A DNA stretch of 64,000 nt from Lytechinus variegatus (lineage: Eukaryota; Echinodermata; Echinoidea; Temnopleuroida; Toxopneustidae), in NCBI RefSeq assembly GCF_018143015.1, contig NC_054740.1, positions 42,487,180 through 42,551,179 on the forward strand, read 5' to 3'. The number at the start of each line of letters is the position of its first letter. Position 1 is the stretch's first letter. Shown piece after piece: positions 14,640 through 26,189 of the stretch. The position numbers and the translations under genes are program-made. Below the pieces are notes generated by a model, which was not told where the DNA came from, did no database searches, and saw only the letters and a program-made list of their open reading frames with translations.

Positions 14640-15180
14640 TCCCAACAACTTCGCCGGTAGCAGTGCGCTGCCTGCATATAACTGGCGCCAATCAAGAATA
14701 ATCAGCGCCACCTTAATCTAAATCGGCGCCGGACAAGAATAATCAGCGCTATTTAGTTATAAATCGGCGCCGGTAAAGAAAAATCGGCGCTGCCTGAGTT
14801 CTTAACCGGCGCCGATCAAGGATAATCAGCGCCACCTATATCTAAATCGGGGCTGGTCAAGAATAATCAGCACCACCTGGTTAAAAATCGGCGCCAGTCA
14901 AGAATAATCGGCGCCTCCTGGTTCTAGATCGGCGCCAGTCGATTATGGATTGCCGCTGCCTGAATCTTACGTAACGTCGGTAAAAATAATCAGTACTACT
15001 TGTTTAAATCGGCGCCGGTCAAGACAAATCGGCGCTGCCTTCGTCTTAACCGGCGCCACCTAAATTGAAATCGGCGCCGGTCAAGAATGATCAGCGTCCC
15101 CTGATTTCAATAAATAAGCGCCGGTAGAATAATGAAGAAGGGCCTATTGCTAACCAAATCTAGATCGGCGCCGCGGCCAA
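14640..15180 (+). repeat. ~41-bp minisatellite with GGCGCC palindromes
   Basis: About twelve imperfect units alternate AATCGGCGCCGGTCAAG and AATAATCAGCGCCACCT, giving a period near 41 bp. GGCGCC, itself a palindrome, recurs in most units. The array is unlike its AT-rich surroundings and is confined to the host transposon. Confidence 0.85.
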
Positions 15181-15189
15181 GAATGATCG

Positions 15190-15850
15190 TTTTGCCCTCC
15201 CCCAATAATTCCGCATGTGCAAAAACAATAAGATGTTAATGTTACACAGAAATCAGCAAACGAGATTGAGCTGCACAACTCGTTCTTTATTAAAAATCGT
15301 GCTCAAATTATCAGATTGGAACATAAAAATTTTCAGCTCGCGCTTCGCGCTCGCATCATTTCTGTAGCAAAACCCCATACTTTTCATGATTAAATAGGTG
15401 AATAGAATGTCCCGTTTTTAGTTCTGAACCTCAAAAGAACTCCCGCTTCGATTTGCAATAATCTTTTGTTGGATATAATCTTGTTCTTTATTAAAACGTA
15501 CATTAAACTGTAATGTTTTCAGATCGAAATATCAAAATTTTAAGCTCGCGCTTCGCGCTCGCATTTTTTTTAGATACCCATCTTAATCATTGGTACCAAG
15601 AATGCTTAGAATATCAAGCTTTCTGGACAGAATATAAGTAAATTTCAGCTCGCCCTCGGCACTCGCATTATCTGTGTAGTGAGATATGTATCCTCCTCAT
15701 GAGTTACTACAAACAGTCCTAAACAGGCACCTTTTTCCTGTTTTCAGGTCAGTATACTTTAAAAATTTCAGATCGCGCTTCGCGCTCGCATTAATTGTCG
15801 GTGAAATATGTGTCTCTATCTCATGAGTCATGTATATCTATATGATATGA
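15190..15850 (+). repeat. Palindrome-core units, block 2
   Basis: Three full cores (near 15337, 15545 and 15773) lie in a stretch that closely matches 35505-36160 in the same orientation and 37740-38160 in reverse. All three copies end at an ATGAGTCATATATA-type TA microsatellite. Confidence 0.75.
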
Positions 15851-15851
15851 G

Positions 15852-15852
<1 letters not shown>

Positions 15853-15898
<46 letters not shown>

Positions 15899-15922
15899 TG
15901 TGTGTGTGTGCGTGTGCGTGTT
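15853..15922. repeat. (TA)n / (TG)n microsatellite
   Basis: TA dinucleotides pass into TG/CG dinucleotides at about 15896. It marks the end of the palindrome-core block. Confidence 0.9.
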
Positions 15923-16584
15923 TTGACAGGGTCAGGCATTACCCCTTTTTCTTTTTCAACATTTTCTTTTATGGCGCCGGTGAAGTGCAAAAATATGTGC
16001 GCCGCTCGGCAGTGCGCCCCCCCTTTCGCCAAAAGCTGGATCCGCCTATGCACCTATAACTGTTAAAGTAACACCGGTGTAAAATATCTGGTGTGCTCCT
16101 CTACATGTATGTACGCTGGTTAACACCGCAATTTTTGCTTTGTAGTGAGAGAAATACGTCATCAGTCTCCTAAATTTGCATACTGCAGTGTGAATTATGG
16201 ATACAGTCATGTGCCGGGATAATCATTCTACTGTGAATGCATTTATAGAGGTTTAAAACGAATTTACAGCGATGTCTCCGTCCCGCGACAGCACCGGGAT
16301 GAATTTGAAAACCATGCTGGGTGACTTCCCGGCAGAGACATTTGGCCTCACCAATGTTTGCAAACAGTAGATAGCTCCGGGGACCTTGATTTAAGCTATG
16401 CCTGCCAATTGTTCTCTTTATTCATTTCTTTCACAATTTTTTCTCCTTTCCATTTTTGTCTCGCCTGCTATTATAGGCGCCGTTTTTTCCTACGGCGGCA
16501 GCGACGGCGGCGGCGGCGTCGTCGTCAACATTGAAATCTTAACCAAGGTTAAGTTTTTGAAATGTCATCATAACTTAGACAGTA

Positions 16585-17445
16585 GGGGAAGGCGGGGTAA
16601 GTTGTGACAGTTTTTGCTTTTTGCATGTTAGAATTGATATGATTAATAATCTTGTCGAAATAAGTACCTTGCCTTGAAATTTAATTCTTCTGAAATATTT
16701 TCCACCTATATATAACTTTCTATCCCCACACTGAAAGTCATCGTGACCTTTGAAAAAAACGATGTCAAATGGCTCAACTTGCCCCATATATGGGGTAAGT
16801 TTGAGCCACCTTCTGGGGTAAGTTGAGCCACAAAAACTATGTACAAAATGTATGGGGGAGAACCAGCATGTCAATTTTTTGTTTAAAGTCTTTTCACTTG
16901 CTAATTCTCTATAAATACTAACATCCTGTAAAAGGAAAAGAACAGTCTTGTAAAATTTGCTCCTTTCAGCCTGCATTTCAATCGATTTTTATGGTTTGTT
17001 TGTTTTTTAAGAAACATTAACATAGGAATTACCATGGCTCAACTTGCCCCATGCTGTTTGGCTCAACTTACCCCAGTCCGAACTTAGTGCGATAATTTTG
17101 TATCCACACATTTATTATGCATCCATCATATAAAAGACTATGACAAGAATGAAGATCCATACCTGGACTAATAATGTTGTTATCATGTCTTTATTATATT
17201 TAAAGACGTGTGTGTTTATAAAGCACTTATCTATTTCACACTCTTTTTTACTTTTTTGGCTGAAATTCATATTTTTCCCTCTAAAAAACTACTTTTTGTT
17301 TCAAAGTTGGAAACAATGTGGTGGGGTTAGGGGTTATGCTATGGGTCATCAATACATGACACCACCACAATGTCTGACTCATTCATTATTGGCCTGGGGC
17401 TGGTGGCTCAACTTGCCCCTATGCTCAACTTACCCCGCCTTCCCC
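16585..17445. mobile_element. 861-bp TA-flanked transposon with GGGGAAGGCGGGGTAAG ends
   Basis: The left end GGGGAAGGCGGGGTAAGTTG and its inverse at the right end are bordered by TA at 16583-16584 and 17446-17447. Removing the element restores a continuous ~170-bp unit of the host repeat (CATAACTTAGACAG-TATATGGGCCTATAG). Subterminal copies of GGCTCAACTTGCCCC and its inverse recur near both ends. No transposase frame remains, so it is a non-autonomous Tc1/mariner-like copy. Confidence 0.8.
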
Positions 17446-17879
17446 TATATGGGCCTATAGTTCATGAAACTTGGACATAATGGTAATCAACTATTACTGA
17501 AGAGTCTGCCTGAGTTTCAGATCAAACGATCAAGGTTAAATGTCATTAGGGGTAAAATGAACTTAATGTTGGGGGATCAATATCGGAATCTTAACCAAGG
17601 TTAAGTTTTTGAAATATTGTCATAACGTCGAAAGTATATAGACCTAGTTCATGAAACTTGAACATAAGGGTAATCAAGTATTACTTATCATTCTGCCCGA
17701 GTTTCAGGTCACATGATTAAGGTCAAAGGTCACTTAGGGTCAGTGAACTTTGACCATATTGGGAGTATTTGTTGCATTCTCATCATAACTTTGAAATTTG
17801 ATGGATCTATATCATGAAACTTAGACATATAAGAGCAAGGACGTATCCCTGACCATTTTTTCCGGTGTGTGTGTTTGTG

Positions 17880-19032
17880 TCACAAGGGTGGATCCGACTT
17901 TCGCCAATAGGGGACGGGGCCCGAAATAATCTTCACCTATATTTTCCCCGATCAGTCACTTCTTAAATGTATTCTCATAAAACAACATTAACATGAAATA
18001 ATCTCATAAGCCTTAGAAAAAGTGCGAGCGCGAACCTGAACAAGATTCGAATGTAAGTAGATGGTTACTGCGAATGCCAAGCGCGAGCAGAATTTTTATA
18101 ACTGTTCTAGCATTATCGAAAAGGGATCTGTTAAGGACTGCTTACACAGTTACCCTCGAAGATGGTATATATTTCAAAAATGCGAGCGCGTAGCGCGAGC
18201 ATATTTTTTTGGGCATTCCGACCTATAAAAAAATGGTTATTCTAAGCTCTTTTTGTATTGATAAATGAAATAGGTATGTAACTAAACAATTGATGCGAGC
18301 GCGAAGCGCGAGAGGAAGAAAATTGAGATTTTAGACCTAAAAGCGGGGCCACTCTATTCATATTTTGTAAATCATAAATAGGATATAGCTAATTGGGTAT
18401 CTATATCAATAATGCGATCGTAAAGCGTGAGCAGACAATCATTCTGACGTGAAACTGTATACTTTAAGTACACTTTAAATAAAGAGCATGCAGGCTATTG
18501 CGCATGTTTTAGATTTAGACCTAGAATCTGGGCATTCTGAATACATTGTTCAATGGAACATTATGGAATACACGTAGACAATAGGACCTTGGCAAAGCGT
18601 GAGCTTAAAATGCTGATATGTAGACCATAAAACAGACATTTTACAGAGCACTTACATTCGTAAATGAAAAAAAATAATGAAAGCTCGATGTTCGAGCTAA
18701 AATATGTTTTGTATATTGACTTTGAAACTTGCTCCATATCAGCCAATTGAGCAAGATATGAATCTCATCGAATAGGCAATTTTGGCCCGAAGTGTGAGAA
18801 TTTTTTTTATATCGTAACATGAAAGATTTTTTTTTGCAAGTCTTTCCCTCACATTATTTCATTCACGTGTCTTCCTCTTATTTTCTTTTCTTCTGTATTT
18901 CTTCTTCTTTTCCTTTTTTCTTTTCTTCTTTCTCCCTTTTTTTTGCTCTGCCAATTTTTTTTCAAGGGGGGCACCTGGGGGCACACCAAATCTCAGGGGG
19001 GGGGGCACGTGCCCCCCCAGCTACGCTACTGG
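17880..19032 (-). mobile_element. Palindrome-core hAT-like element, block 3 (minus orientation)
   Basis: The left margin reads GGTGGATCCGACTTTCGCCA and the right margin ends AGCTACGCTACTG after a G/C-run zone. Between them are minus-oriented cores near 18027, 18183, 18296 and 18413. The CCGCCAATAGGGG-type margin and CCCCGATCAGTC phrase match the starts of the elements near 29235 and 33390. I could not define a target duplication. The ~170-bp host repeat resumes on the right. Confidence 0.6.
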
Positions 19033-19617
19033 GTAGTTGATGAATTGTCATCATAACTCTAAAGTTTATAGATCTAGTTCATGAAACTTGGGACATAAGA
19101 GTAACCATGTATCCCTGAATATATTGTGCTTGTTTCAGGTCACATGACCAAAATCAAAGGTCATTTTGGGTCAATGAACTTTGGCCGTGTAGGGGATATT
19201 TGTTGAATTGGCATCAAAACTTTATTTAGTTTATGGATCTACATATGAAGTTCATGAAACATAGACATTAGGGTAATCAAGTATGAATGATTGCTTTGCA
19301 CGTGTCTTAGGTCACGTAATCACGGTCAATTGTCATGTTTGGTCAGTGGACTACATGTATTTTTAGTGTTTTCTTTTGTGAATAATTATTCAGTTGCTGT
19401 TTTCAAATACAGCACTGCTGCTATATCAAGTCGCGTAATGCAGGCGAGACTGCCAGAGGTGATCCACGTGTTTAAAAAAACATTTTTTTTTTGCCTTTCC
19501 CTCGCAAAAGTTAGTTACCCTTCTCCATTAGATAGAACAGTTAACATAATCTTTTATTTGAGCAGATGATATTTACAGGGGGAACTTATTCATTTAAACT
19601 CTTTTAATGCCCCACAG

Positions 19618-19626
19618 CTCACCAAG
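19618..19626 (+). promoter_or_regulatory. Splice acceptor and 5'-UTR remnant of lengsin-like gene 1
   Basis: The stretch before the ATG reads CCCCACAG then CTCACCAAG, a 3' splice site nine bases before the start. Gene 2 has GCAG then ATCACCAAG at the same place. The shared boundary argues for a non-coding upstream exon and a 5'-UTR intron in both genes; I cannot place the upstream exon. Confidence 0.65.
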
Positions 19627-20964
19627 ATGAGTCTCAGCCAAGTACTTGAGGACATTGAAGAGAAGGGGATCACCGCAGTGAGATTTGAGCAGACTGACTT
19701 AAATGGTGTGGCCCGGTCGAAGCTGATCCCTTCCCGTCACTTCAAGGACAAAGCAGAAGGGGCAAACTTCTACTTGGGTCATATCGGTATGGACGTCCAA
19801 GCCGGTGTGGTCTCCGGGACTGGATTCTGCGAGGAAGTTGGCCATTGCGACGCTGTCATGCTGCCTGACTTCAGTACATTCAAGGTGCTTCCATGGGCGG
19901 AGAACACTGCCCGTATTCTGATTGAGCCGACTTACAAAGGCGAGTATGTATCTGCTCATCCGAGGGTTGCGGCACGTAGGCAACTGGAGAGGCTGAAAGA
20001 CCTCGGGTACTCCCTGTTTTCTGCTCATGAACATGAGTTCTATGTTGTGGACAAGGACACCAAGAAGCCAATCCACAGTGACATCAATGTCCGAGCCACA
20101 TTGAGGATGGTTCCGATACGGAACTTCCTCAAACAGATTATGGAGGAGATGCCAATTGCTGGTGTTGATATTGAACAAGTCGAAACGGAATTAGGCCCTG
20201 GACAACTGGAAATAACATACAGACCAGCCTTCGGGATTAGAGCTGCAGACAACGCCTTCACTTTCAAGACTGGCATCAAAGAGATCGCACTTCTCCACGG
20301 ATACCAAGCTTCATTCATGTCAAAACCGTATCCCAACGAGAGTGGATCATCCGCACACTTCTGTCATTCCTTGTATCTTGCGGATGAGAAAACGCCCGTA
20401 TTCTATGATGCCAGCAGCCCCACTGGTCTGTCCGAGGTCGGCGAGAACTGGGCTGCAGGAATACTTGCCCATGCTCCTGCGATCGAAGTCCTCATGGCTT
20501 CCTCAGTGAATTGCTTGAAGCGAGTCGGTGCTCCTTTCTCCCCGAAAAATGCCACCTGGGGTATAGAAAACCGCTTTGCCATGCTGCGCGTCAAGATCAA
20601 CGGCGACAAGGGCACCTATATGGAGAACCGTGCAGGAGCCGCTGGTGCCAACTGCTACCTGATACTGGCTGCGACCGTTGCTGCGGGAATAGATGGCATC
20701 ATCAATAAGTACAAGCTTCCTGCAGAGGTTACCAATCCAGGTGTAAGCCATGAGGAAGTCACAAGCACGGCTGCCGAATTGCCAAACAACATGGAAACTG
20801 CTCTGGGGGCTCTTCTTAATGATGAGGTGATAAGAAATGCCTTTGGTGAGGATTTCATCAAGTGTTTCAGTGCTATGAAGATGCATGAGGTCGAATTGGC
20901 TAAACGGGCTAAAGCTAGAAGACAAGAGAATTGGGAATTTGAGTTTTATTTTGAATATCTATGA
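19627..20964 (+). CDS. LGSN: Lengsin-like glutamine synthetase family protein, copy 1
   Basis: An uninterrupted 445-codon frame encoding a class-I-type glutamine-synthetase fold protein of the lengsin group. Residues about 12-105 form the beta-grasp-like N-terminal part (GITAVRFEQTDLNGVARSK); the catalytic-type domain follows from about 110. Family landmarks visible are HEHEF (134-138), GPGQLEI (190-196), SSAHFCHSLY (241-250), NRFAMLR (315-321) and MENRAGAAGAN (332-342). Glutamine synthetases use such Glu, His and Arg positions for metal and ATP. The FPD substrate motif after the ENR segment is not present, so glutamate-ammonia ligase activity is doubtful. Vertebrate lengsin is a lens protein reported to lack that activity; the role here is unknown. 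The coding part is a single exon. The start is fixed by the ATG just after a splice acceptor and by its match to gene 2. About four in five residues are shared with gene 2, on the same strand. Confidence 0.92.
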   Translation: MSLSQVLEDIEEKGITAVRFEQTDLNGVARSKLIPSRHFKDKAEGANFYLGHIGMDVQAGVVSGTGFCEEVGHCDAVMLPDFSTFKVLPWAENTARILIEPTYKGEYVSAHPRVAARRQLERLKDLGYSLFSAHEHEFYVVDKDTKKPIHSDINVRATLRMVPIRNFLKQIMEEMPIAGVDIEQVETELGPGQLEITYRPAFGIRAADNAFTFKTGIKEIALLHGYQASFMSKPYPNESGSSAHFCHSLYLADEKTPVFYDASSPTGLSEVGENWAAGILAHAPAIEVLMASSVNCLKRVGAPFSPKNATWGIENRFAMLRVKINGDKGTYMENRAGAAGANCYLILAATVAAGIDGIINKYKLPAEVTNPGVSHEEVTSTAAELPNNMETALGALLNDEVIRNAFGEDFIKCFSAMKMHEVELAKRAKARRQENWEFEFYFEYL

Positions 20965-22085
20965 AAGAAAAAAGATATAAATATTTTGGACGTATAGATG
21001 TTCATTTCAACATTAAGGATATTGAGGAAAATTCTGAGCGTAATGAAATAATTTTGTTGAATAGTGTAAGATAAGAATCGTTTTTTAACCATCCACCATT
21101 CGGGTCATTTCATAATTACCATTTTTTGCAATCCGAAATTGGGGTCATTCGTTATTCATAAAACCGAAAAAGGATCAAAAACCCATTCACAGAAAAAACT
21201 CGTATAACCTTGTTTACAATGGCAACTGATCCAAGTATATAATGGTTATTTTGTTACAAATTGTTATAATATACGGAACACATGGGGGCGCTAGTCCTAA
21301 TGGGAGAAGAGGGTTGCAGGCTAGCTTCATGATCTGTTAGTGCGAAAATCTTCTTGCTTTTGAAACTTTGGGCGGTTCGATCGATCCACCCCCCCCCCCC
21401 CCCCGGGGTACGGGCACGAAAATCTGATCTACATTGTAGCTATCACGACGTCCCGGGTGGGGGGGGGGCTACTTGAATTAATAAATGATACCTATGCGCC
21501 ACAACAAAGACGAAAATCTGATGCTCTGGAACTAAATCTTGATCTTAAAATGGGAGTCTTCGGAACGGCTCTTGGCTGAACGATTGCTAAAATTGCAATT
21601 CTCTGGAACGGACCACATAAAAAATGGGGGTCTCCGAACTCATTATCGTACATGATAGCGGCTATATGGTATATAGCGCACTGTCCAGAACGAGAAACAC
21701 AAATTTGAGGGTCTCTGGAACGGGGAAAATGGGATTTCTATGGCTTTTTAGATTGGTGTTGCTCTGGAACGAAAATTTAGGCTGAAAATGGGGGTCTCAA
21801 TCGCGGCACATACGTATTATACAAATAGCCCCCCCCCCCCCGGGCACGAAGTGTCCCGTATTTCGACTGCCAAAATCTGGTCATCTTGCTGTCACCTATT
21901 TTTTCGTGTTATGTGAATAGCAGTTCAATACGCCCCCCACCTTTTTTTCACTGCGAACAGCTACCTTTATGAATACCAAGCTTTTGGAAAAGCGGCCCTA
22001 TATGAATATGGAACCTCAAATTAGGTTGTTTGATGTACTATTTATTCATGTTTTGTTAATTGTGTTTTGTATTGATATATTTTCG
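20965..22085. other. 3' flank of lengsin-like gene 1 with a G-rich MITE
   Basis: No further exon is visible. The nearest AATAAA is at 21480-21485, inside the MITE, so the real cleavage site may use a variant signal closer to the stop. The MITE occupies 21452-21843. Confidence 0.5.
21452..21843. mobile_element. MITE with CCCGGGTGGGGGG inverted ends
   Basis: The left CCCGGGTGGGGGGGGGGCTA and following TTGAAT-ATAA phrase have an inverted counterpart at the right (TTATACAAATAG then a polyC run and CGGG). The interior repeats CTCTGGAACG with AAATGGGGGTCTC several times. It is non-coding; target duplication unclear. Confidence 0.55.
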
Positions 22086-22108
22086 CCTTGATGATGATAA
22101 TAACGGAA

Positions 22109-22155
<47 letters not shown>

Positions 22156-22760
22156 AATGATGATGGAGATGAGGATGATGTTAATGAGGATGATGATGTT
22201 GATGAAGATGATGATGAGGATGATGATGGAGATGATGATGGTGATGGTAATGATGGTGATGATTATGAAGATGACGATGAAAATGATGGTGGTGGTGGTG
22301 ATGATGATGATGATGATGATAATGATGGAGATGATAATGACGATGATAATGATGGAGATGATGATGATGATGATGGTGATGGAGATGATGATGATGTTGA
22401 TGAGGATGATGATGAGGAGGATGATGATGATGGAGATGAGGATGATGATGGAGATGATGATGTTGATGATGATGAGGGTGATGATAGAGATGATGGTGAT
22501 GACGATGATGATGATGAAGATGACGATAATAATGATGGTGGTGGTGGTGGAGGTGATGGTGATGATGATGATGATGATGATGAGCATGATGGAGATGATA
22601 ATGATGAGGAGGAGGAGGATGATGGTGATGATGATAATAGATGACGATAATGATGATGATGATGGTGGTGGTGGTAGTGATGGCGATGATAGTGATTGTG
22701 ATGGTGGTGGTAATGGTGAAGATGGTGGTGATGGTGGTGGTGGTGGTTGTAATAGTAAGG
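22086..22760 (+). repeat. (GAT)n trinucleotide microsatellite, about 670 bp
   Basis: A long, imperfect GAT array with GGT, GAG and AAT variants. Every frame stays open because the unit is three bases, giving poly-Asp, poly-Met or poly-Ile readings. I see no flanking exon signals, so these frames are not genes. Confidence 0.95.
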
Positions 22761-23100
22761 ATGTAATCCTGGCAGTGGTGCTGACTAATGTGTATTGAAT
22801 AGCATAGTGGAAAGAATGAAATAACAATGAACTAACAATCTTTATGAATAGCGGGTTGACCCTGTGATATAGATGTAACTATAAACATGACAAATTTTTA
22901 TATCCTACATAGATTGAATCCTGTATAGTGATTGGTTCAAGTAGCATCATGTGACCAAATTTATTTCAACTATGATGTTGCGTGACGTCAGACCTCGATA
23001 TTTTTTTCGCTATTCCAATATTCTGACGTCATTATTTCAGAAAACTGGATATTTAGCTGAACTCTCGTGCGCACCGGCCAGCGAGCTCTCTCCGCCGGGC

Positions 23101-24377
23101 GCGAAATTATTTTTCCCACCACAGTTCTGGACCAACGTATGAATATTCATGACCTGCGTCTTCGGAATACGAGTACGCATGCGCGTGGACTAAATTCACT
23201 CAGATCAGTGGTCGTACGATATAGCGTTCACGACTTCACGTTGCCAGCGCCACGAACGAATCAGCACCATCTAATTGCCGGTGCCCTTACATTACTTACA
23301 TAGGCCTTATACTGAGCTATAGGCTAGTTAGATCTACTATATTTTGATCATAGCCCGATCATAGAGATATATACTAATAACGATACATCTCTATGATATA
23401 GATCATATTCTTAAACACGTATCAAACTGCCATTAATGACAAGACAAAATGCTATAGGCTATGGCTAGCCCCTAGCCTAGGCTAGCGCATTAAATTTATC
23501 TCAAATCTGGACCTGTCTGCATGCTTGCCAGTGACAGATGCCTGTGACTGACTAATGTCGTGGTTGACTAATAGAATTGATGATTCCGAACTTTATGTTT
23601 ACCATGGCAATGAGCCATGGTCGCCTTGGTTTAATATGTCTAGTCCGTACATAGAACTAGGCCTATAGTAACACAATTGCCAATTTGGAGCACGGGAAAT
23701 TAAAAGCTTAATAACTGGTAAAGAAAATGCAGATCGATCTTGTTGATCAAGACGGGGAAGATCGAGAGTTTGCAGAGCCGCGTGCGTTAAACAGTTCGGC
23801 TCACTGTGCCTGACGTTTTCCTACCTTCCATGCTGATACAGTGTAGATCAGAGTCTATCAAGATCTAGAGACTAGACTAGATCTGAAATTTATTTAGATC
23901 TAGGACTGGTTCTGCATACGGACTAGACATATTAAACCAAGGCAAATAAGCTCATATTGATCTCATGGGTCTAACCCAATTAAACGTAAAGTTCGGAGTT
24001 AACCAGTTCGAAGTTAACCATGGCATTAGTCGCCTACTTGTATTAGGCAATAGACAGGTCGACTTGAGGTAAAGTTAATGCGCTAGCCTGCGCTAGCCAT
24101 AGCCTAGCATTTTGTCTTGTCATTAATGGCACCTAGTTTGATAAGTGTTTAAGAATTGGATTTAGATATAGATATAAGCCTATATAAGGCCTATGTAACT
24201 ATGTAAGGGTACGGGTAATTTGAGGATGCTAATTCATTTTGGGCAACGTGAATGAGTGCGCTGACGACCGCGCCACTGATCGAGGCAAAGAAGTCCATGA
24301 GCATGCGTACTCTTATTCCGAAGACGCCTGTCATGATTATGTTGGTCCAGATCTGTGGTGGGAAAAATAATTTCGCC
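23101..24377. repeat. 1.3-kb fold-back: imperfect long inverted repeat
   Basis: The left arm (about 23101-23665) is matched in reverse by the right arm (about 23900-24377). Shared blocks are GCGAAATTATTTTTCCCACC, TCTTCGGAATA-GAGTACGCATG, ATCAGTGG, CTTACATAGGCCTTATA, TTAATGACAAGACAAAATGC, GGCTAGCGCATTAA, CCGAACTTTA and TTGGTTTAATATGTCTAGTC. Arms differ by many substitutions and by gaps. The spacer (about 23666-23900) holds a palindromic GATCTTGTTGATCAAGA. It could be a fold-back transposon or an old inverted duplication; no gene is seen in it. Confidence 0.8.
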
Positions 24378-24530
24378 TCCCGGGCAAGTCCCGCGATGCG
24401 TCGGCGCAGGCACTAATCTGCGTTCCGCTGCTCGTGGTGGCTTGCGAAAAGTAGGTATTCAACGCAAGTTACCGGACTTTGCAAGCTCAGCGCATAGATT
24501 TTGGTTATAAATTATTAAAAGTAGGATATA

Positions 24531-24713
24531 AAACAAATATATCAGGTGTTTCATTCGAAAGCATAGTGGAAATTATTAATCCTCGGTTGGACTGGCAAAA
24601 CTACTATATTTCCCTCGGGCCCGGCTTCGCCTCTCGGGGAAAAATAGTAATTGCCAGACCAACCTCGAATAAATAATTCCACTTTACTTTCTCAAAGCCT
24701 GATATATTTGTTT
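24531..24713. mobile_element. Small MITE hairpin
   Basis: AAACAAATATATCAGG at the left recurs inverted at the right. The inner stretches GTGGAAATTATT, CGGTTGGACTGGCAA and the GGGCCCGGCTTCGCC tip also pair, so nearly all of its 183 bp can fold. Confidence 0.7.
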
Positions 24714-24888
24714 AATATGCATCCAAATGTTACATTTTTGTTAACTGACTCTGTTTCGGGGAGGGATAATACTTTGATATATTTATGCAAAATCAAGTTT
24801 TGATTTGATTTTATTTATTTCTGCATTCACATCAATATCAAGTTGTATATGATAATGAGTAACGAGTGTGTACTTGATGTTATAATTT

Positions 24889-25443
24889 AGATGTTATAAT
24901 TTATGGTTTGCATGAAACTTGTTTTCTTCTTGACACAATTGTATTATAAATTATGTAAATATTAATATGATTAATCAGGGTATATTAAATTGGCTCACTA
25001 AATGAGTGGTTAATGTTACGAACATGAAAAGTTTATTTTCAGTATATTATGTATCATTTTTTTTATATAAATTTCAATTTTCCATGAAACTAGACTCCCT
25101 GTTGATTTTGTTTGATATTCTACTGCAAATTAATTAATGGTTTACTGTAGCTTTGTAAGGTGTACTAGATGTTATAATTTATGGTTTGCATGAAACTTGT
25201 TTTCTTCTTGACACAATTGTATTATAAATTATGTAAATATTAATATGATTAATCAGGGTATATTAAATTGGCTCACTAAATGAGTGGTTAATGTTACGAA
25301 CATGAAAAGTTTATTTTCAGTATATTATGTATCATTTTTTTATATAAATTTCAATTTTCCATGAAACTAGACTCCCTGTTGATTTTGTTTGATATTCTAC
25401 TGCAAATGAATTAATGGTTTCCAGTAGCTTTGTATGGTGATAC
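24889..25443 (+). repeat. Recent 278-bp tandem duplication
   Basis: Two head-to-tail copies (24889-25166 and 25167-25443) are nearly identical. They differ in a T-run length and a few bases near the ends (TTAATTAATGG against TGAATTAATGG). The unit is AT-rich and non-coding. High identity implies a young event. Confidence 0.92.
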
Positions 25444-25947
25444 AAAATAGGAATGTCATCAACACGTGCACAAAAGATGGCAATTTTTTGTTGGTTTTTT
25501 TTTCAAAGATTAGTTCCACTCGAATTTTTGGCAAAGGGATTTTGTCGGGGAGTGGTGAGGGTGGACAGGAGTTGAATATGCCTATATGATTCAGAGGATA
25601 TTTTGACCCACCCCCCCCCCGCCCCCGCTTTTCCATGTTAAATTTATTCTCTGTCAAGTTGCAGGTGGTTGGGGTTGACTACATAGTCATAAGGACTATA
25701 TTTTGCTCCGGAAGTGACAACCAAATTTGCATGACGTTGCAGCTAGTTATCTATTTTGATCAAATGTATACACCTTATTATTTTGATGAGATAATTATGT
25801 GCGATGTCAAAGTCTGAGAATGCTTCCTTTTAAGGGAATATGCTCAATGCAGAATAATATGATTTCAATTGATGGGATAAAATCAGACAAATATATCAAA
25901 AGTGGACAAGGAAGAACAAATTTTTAATATTTTGAAGTTTTGCATTC

Positions 25948-26163
25948 TAGTGGCGGATCCGTGGGACACATGCAGTCGGCCCGTGCCCCCCCCCCTCCCT
26001 TGAGGGCCATAATAAAAATTTGTAATGTATAAATATACCGTTTTGCCCCAAGGCCTGCCCCCCCCCCTTTTTTTTTTTTTTAGAGTGAGGATCTTTGTTT
26101 TCTTGTCAAATTTCCATCGTGAAAATGCCCCCACCCCCCTTGAAAAATCCTGGATCCGCCCCT
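25948..26163. mobile_element. ~215-bp hAT-like MITE (GGCGGATCC ends)
   Basis: AGTGGCGGATCCGTGG at the left and TCCTGGATCCGCCCCTG at the right are inverted ends, with C-rich and T-rich inner parts. Copies at 27409-27631 and 57433-57638 share the same ends and the phrase AATTTGTAATGTA or a variant. Non-coding. Confidence 0.7.
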
Positions 26164-26189
26164 GGTTTCCGCACGTGTTATCGTTCTAA

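Larger units (their letters stand above)
14364..16050. mobile_element. 1.7-kb hAT-like element with 5-bp target duplication
   Basis: Ends are CATCGGCGGATCCAGG on the left and the inverted complement CATAGGCGGATCCAGC on the right. CACCT lies directly outside both ends (14359-14363 and 16051-16055). Ends of this type with 5-bp duplications fit the hAT5 group of hAT transposons. Inside are a polyC run, a GGCGCC-rich minisatellite (14640-15180), three palindrome-core units (15190-15800) and a TA/TG microsatellite. No transposase gene is visible, so it is non-autonomous. Confidence 0.75.
16455..19453. mobile_element. Element of ~170-bp tandem repeats with GTCTCGCCTGC ends
   Basis: The left border TTGTCTCGCCTGC (16455) has its inverse, GCAGGCGAGAC, at about 19440-19450. 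Between them, outside two later insertions, a unit of about 165-180 bp repeats: TTCATGAAACTT-GACATA, GGTAATCAAGTAT, TTTCAGGTCAC, TGACC-TTGG, CATCATAACTTTGAAA. Units are seen around 16530, 17460-17880 and 19040-19330. A Tc1/mariner-like element (16585-17445) and a palindrome-core element (about 17880-19030) are nested inside. No gene is encoded. Its class is unknown to me. Confidence 0.6.

Noticed and set aside
14640-15180. CRISPR-like array of ~41-bp units
   Set aside because: Units are imperfect throughout, with no conserved repeat and unique spacer pattern, in a eukaryotic transposon.
17990-18440. CRISPR-like reading of palindrome cores at regular spacing
   Set aside because: Spacers are themselves homologous between units, cores vary, and the blocks lie inside DNA transposons of an animal genome.
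22042-22827. Long Asp-, Met- and Ile-rich open frames on both strands
   Set aside because: They are readings of a GAT trinucleotide microsatellite, open in every frame, with no splice or start context.
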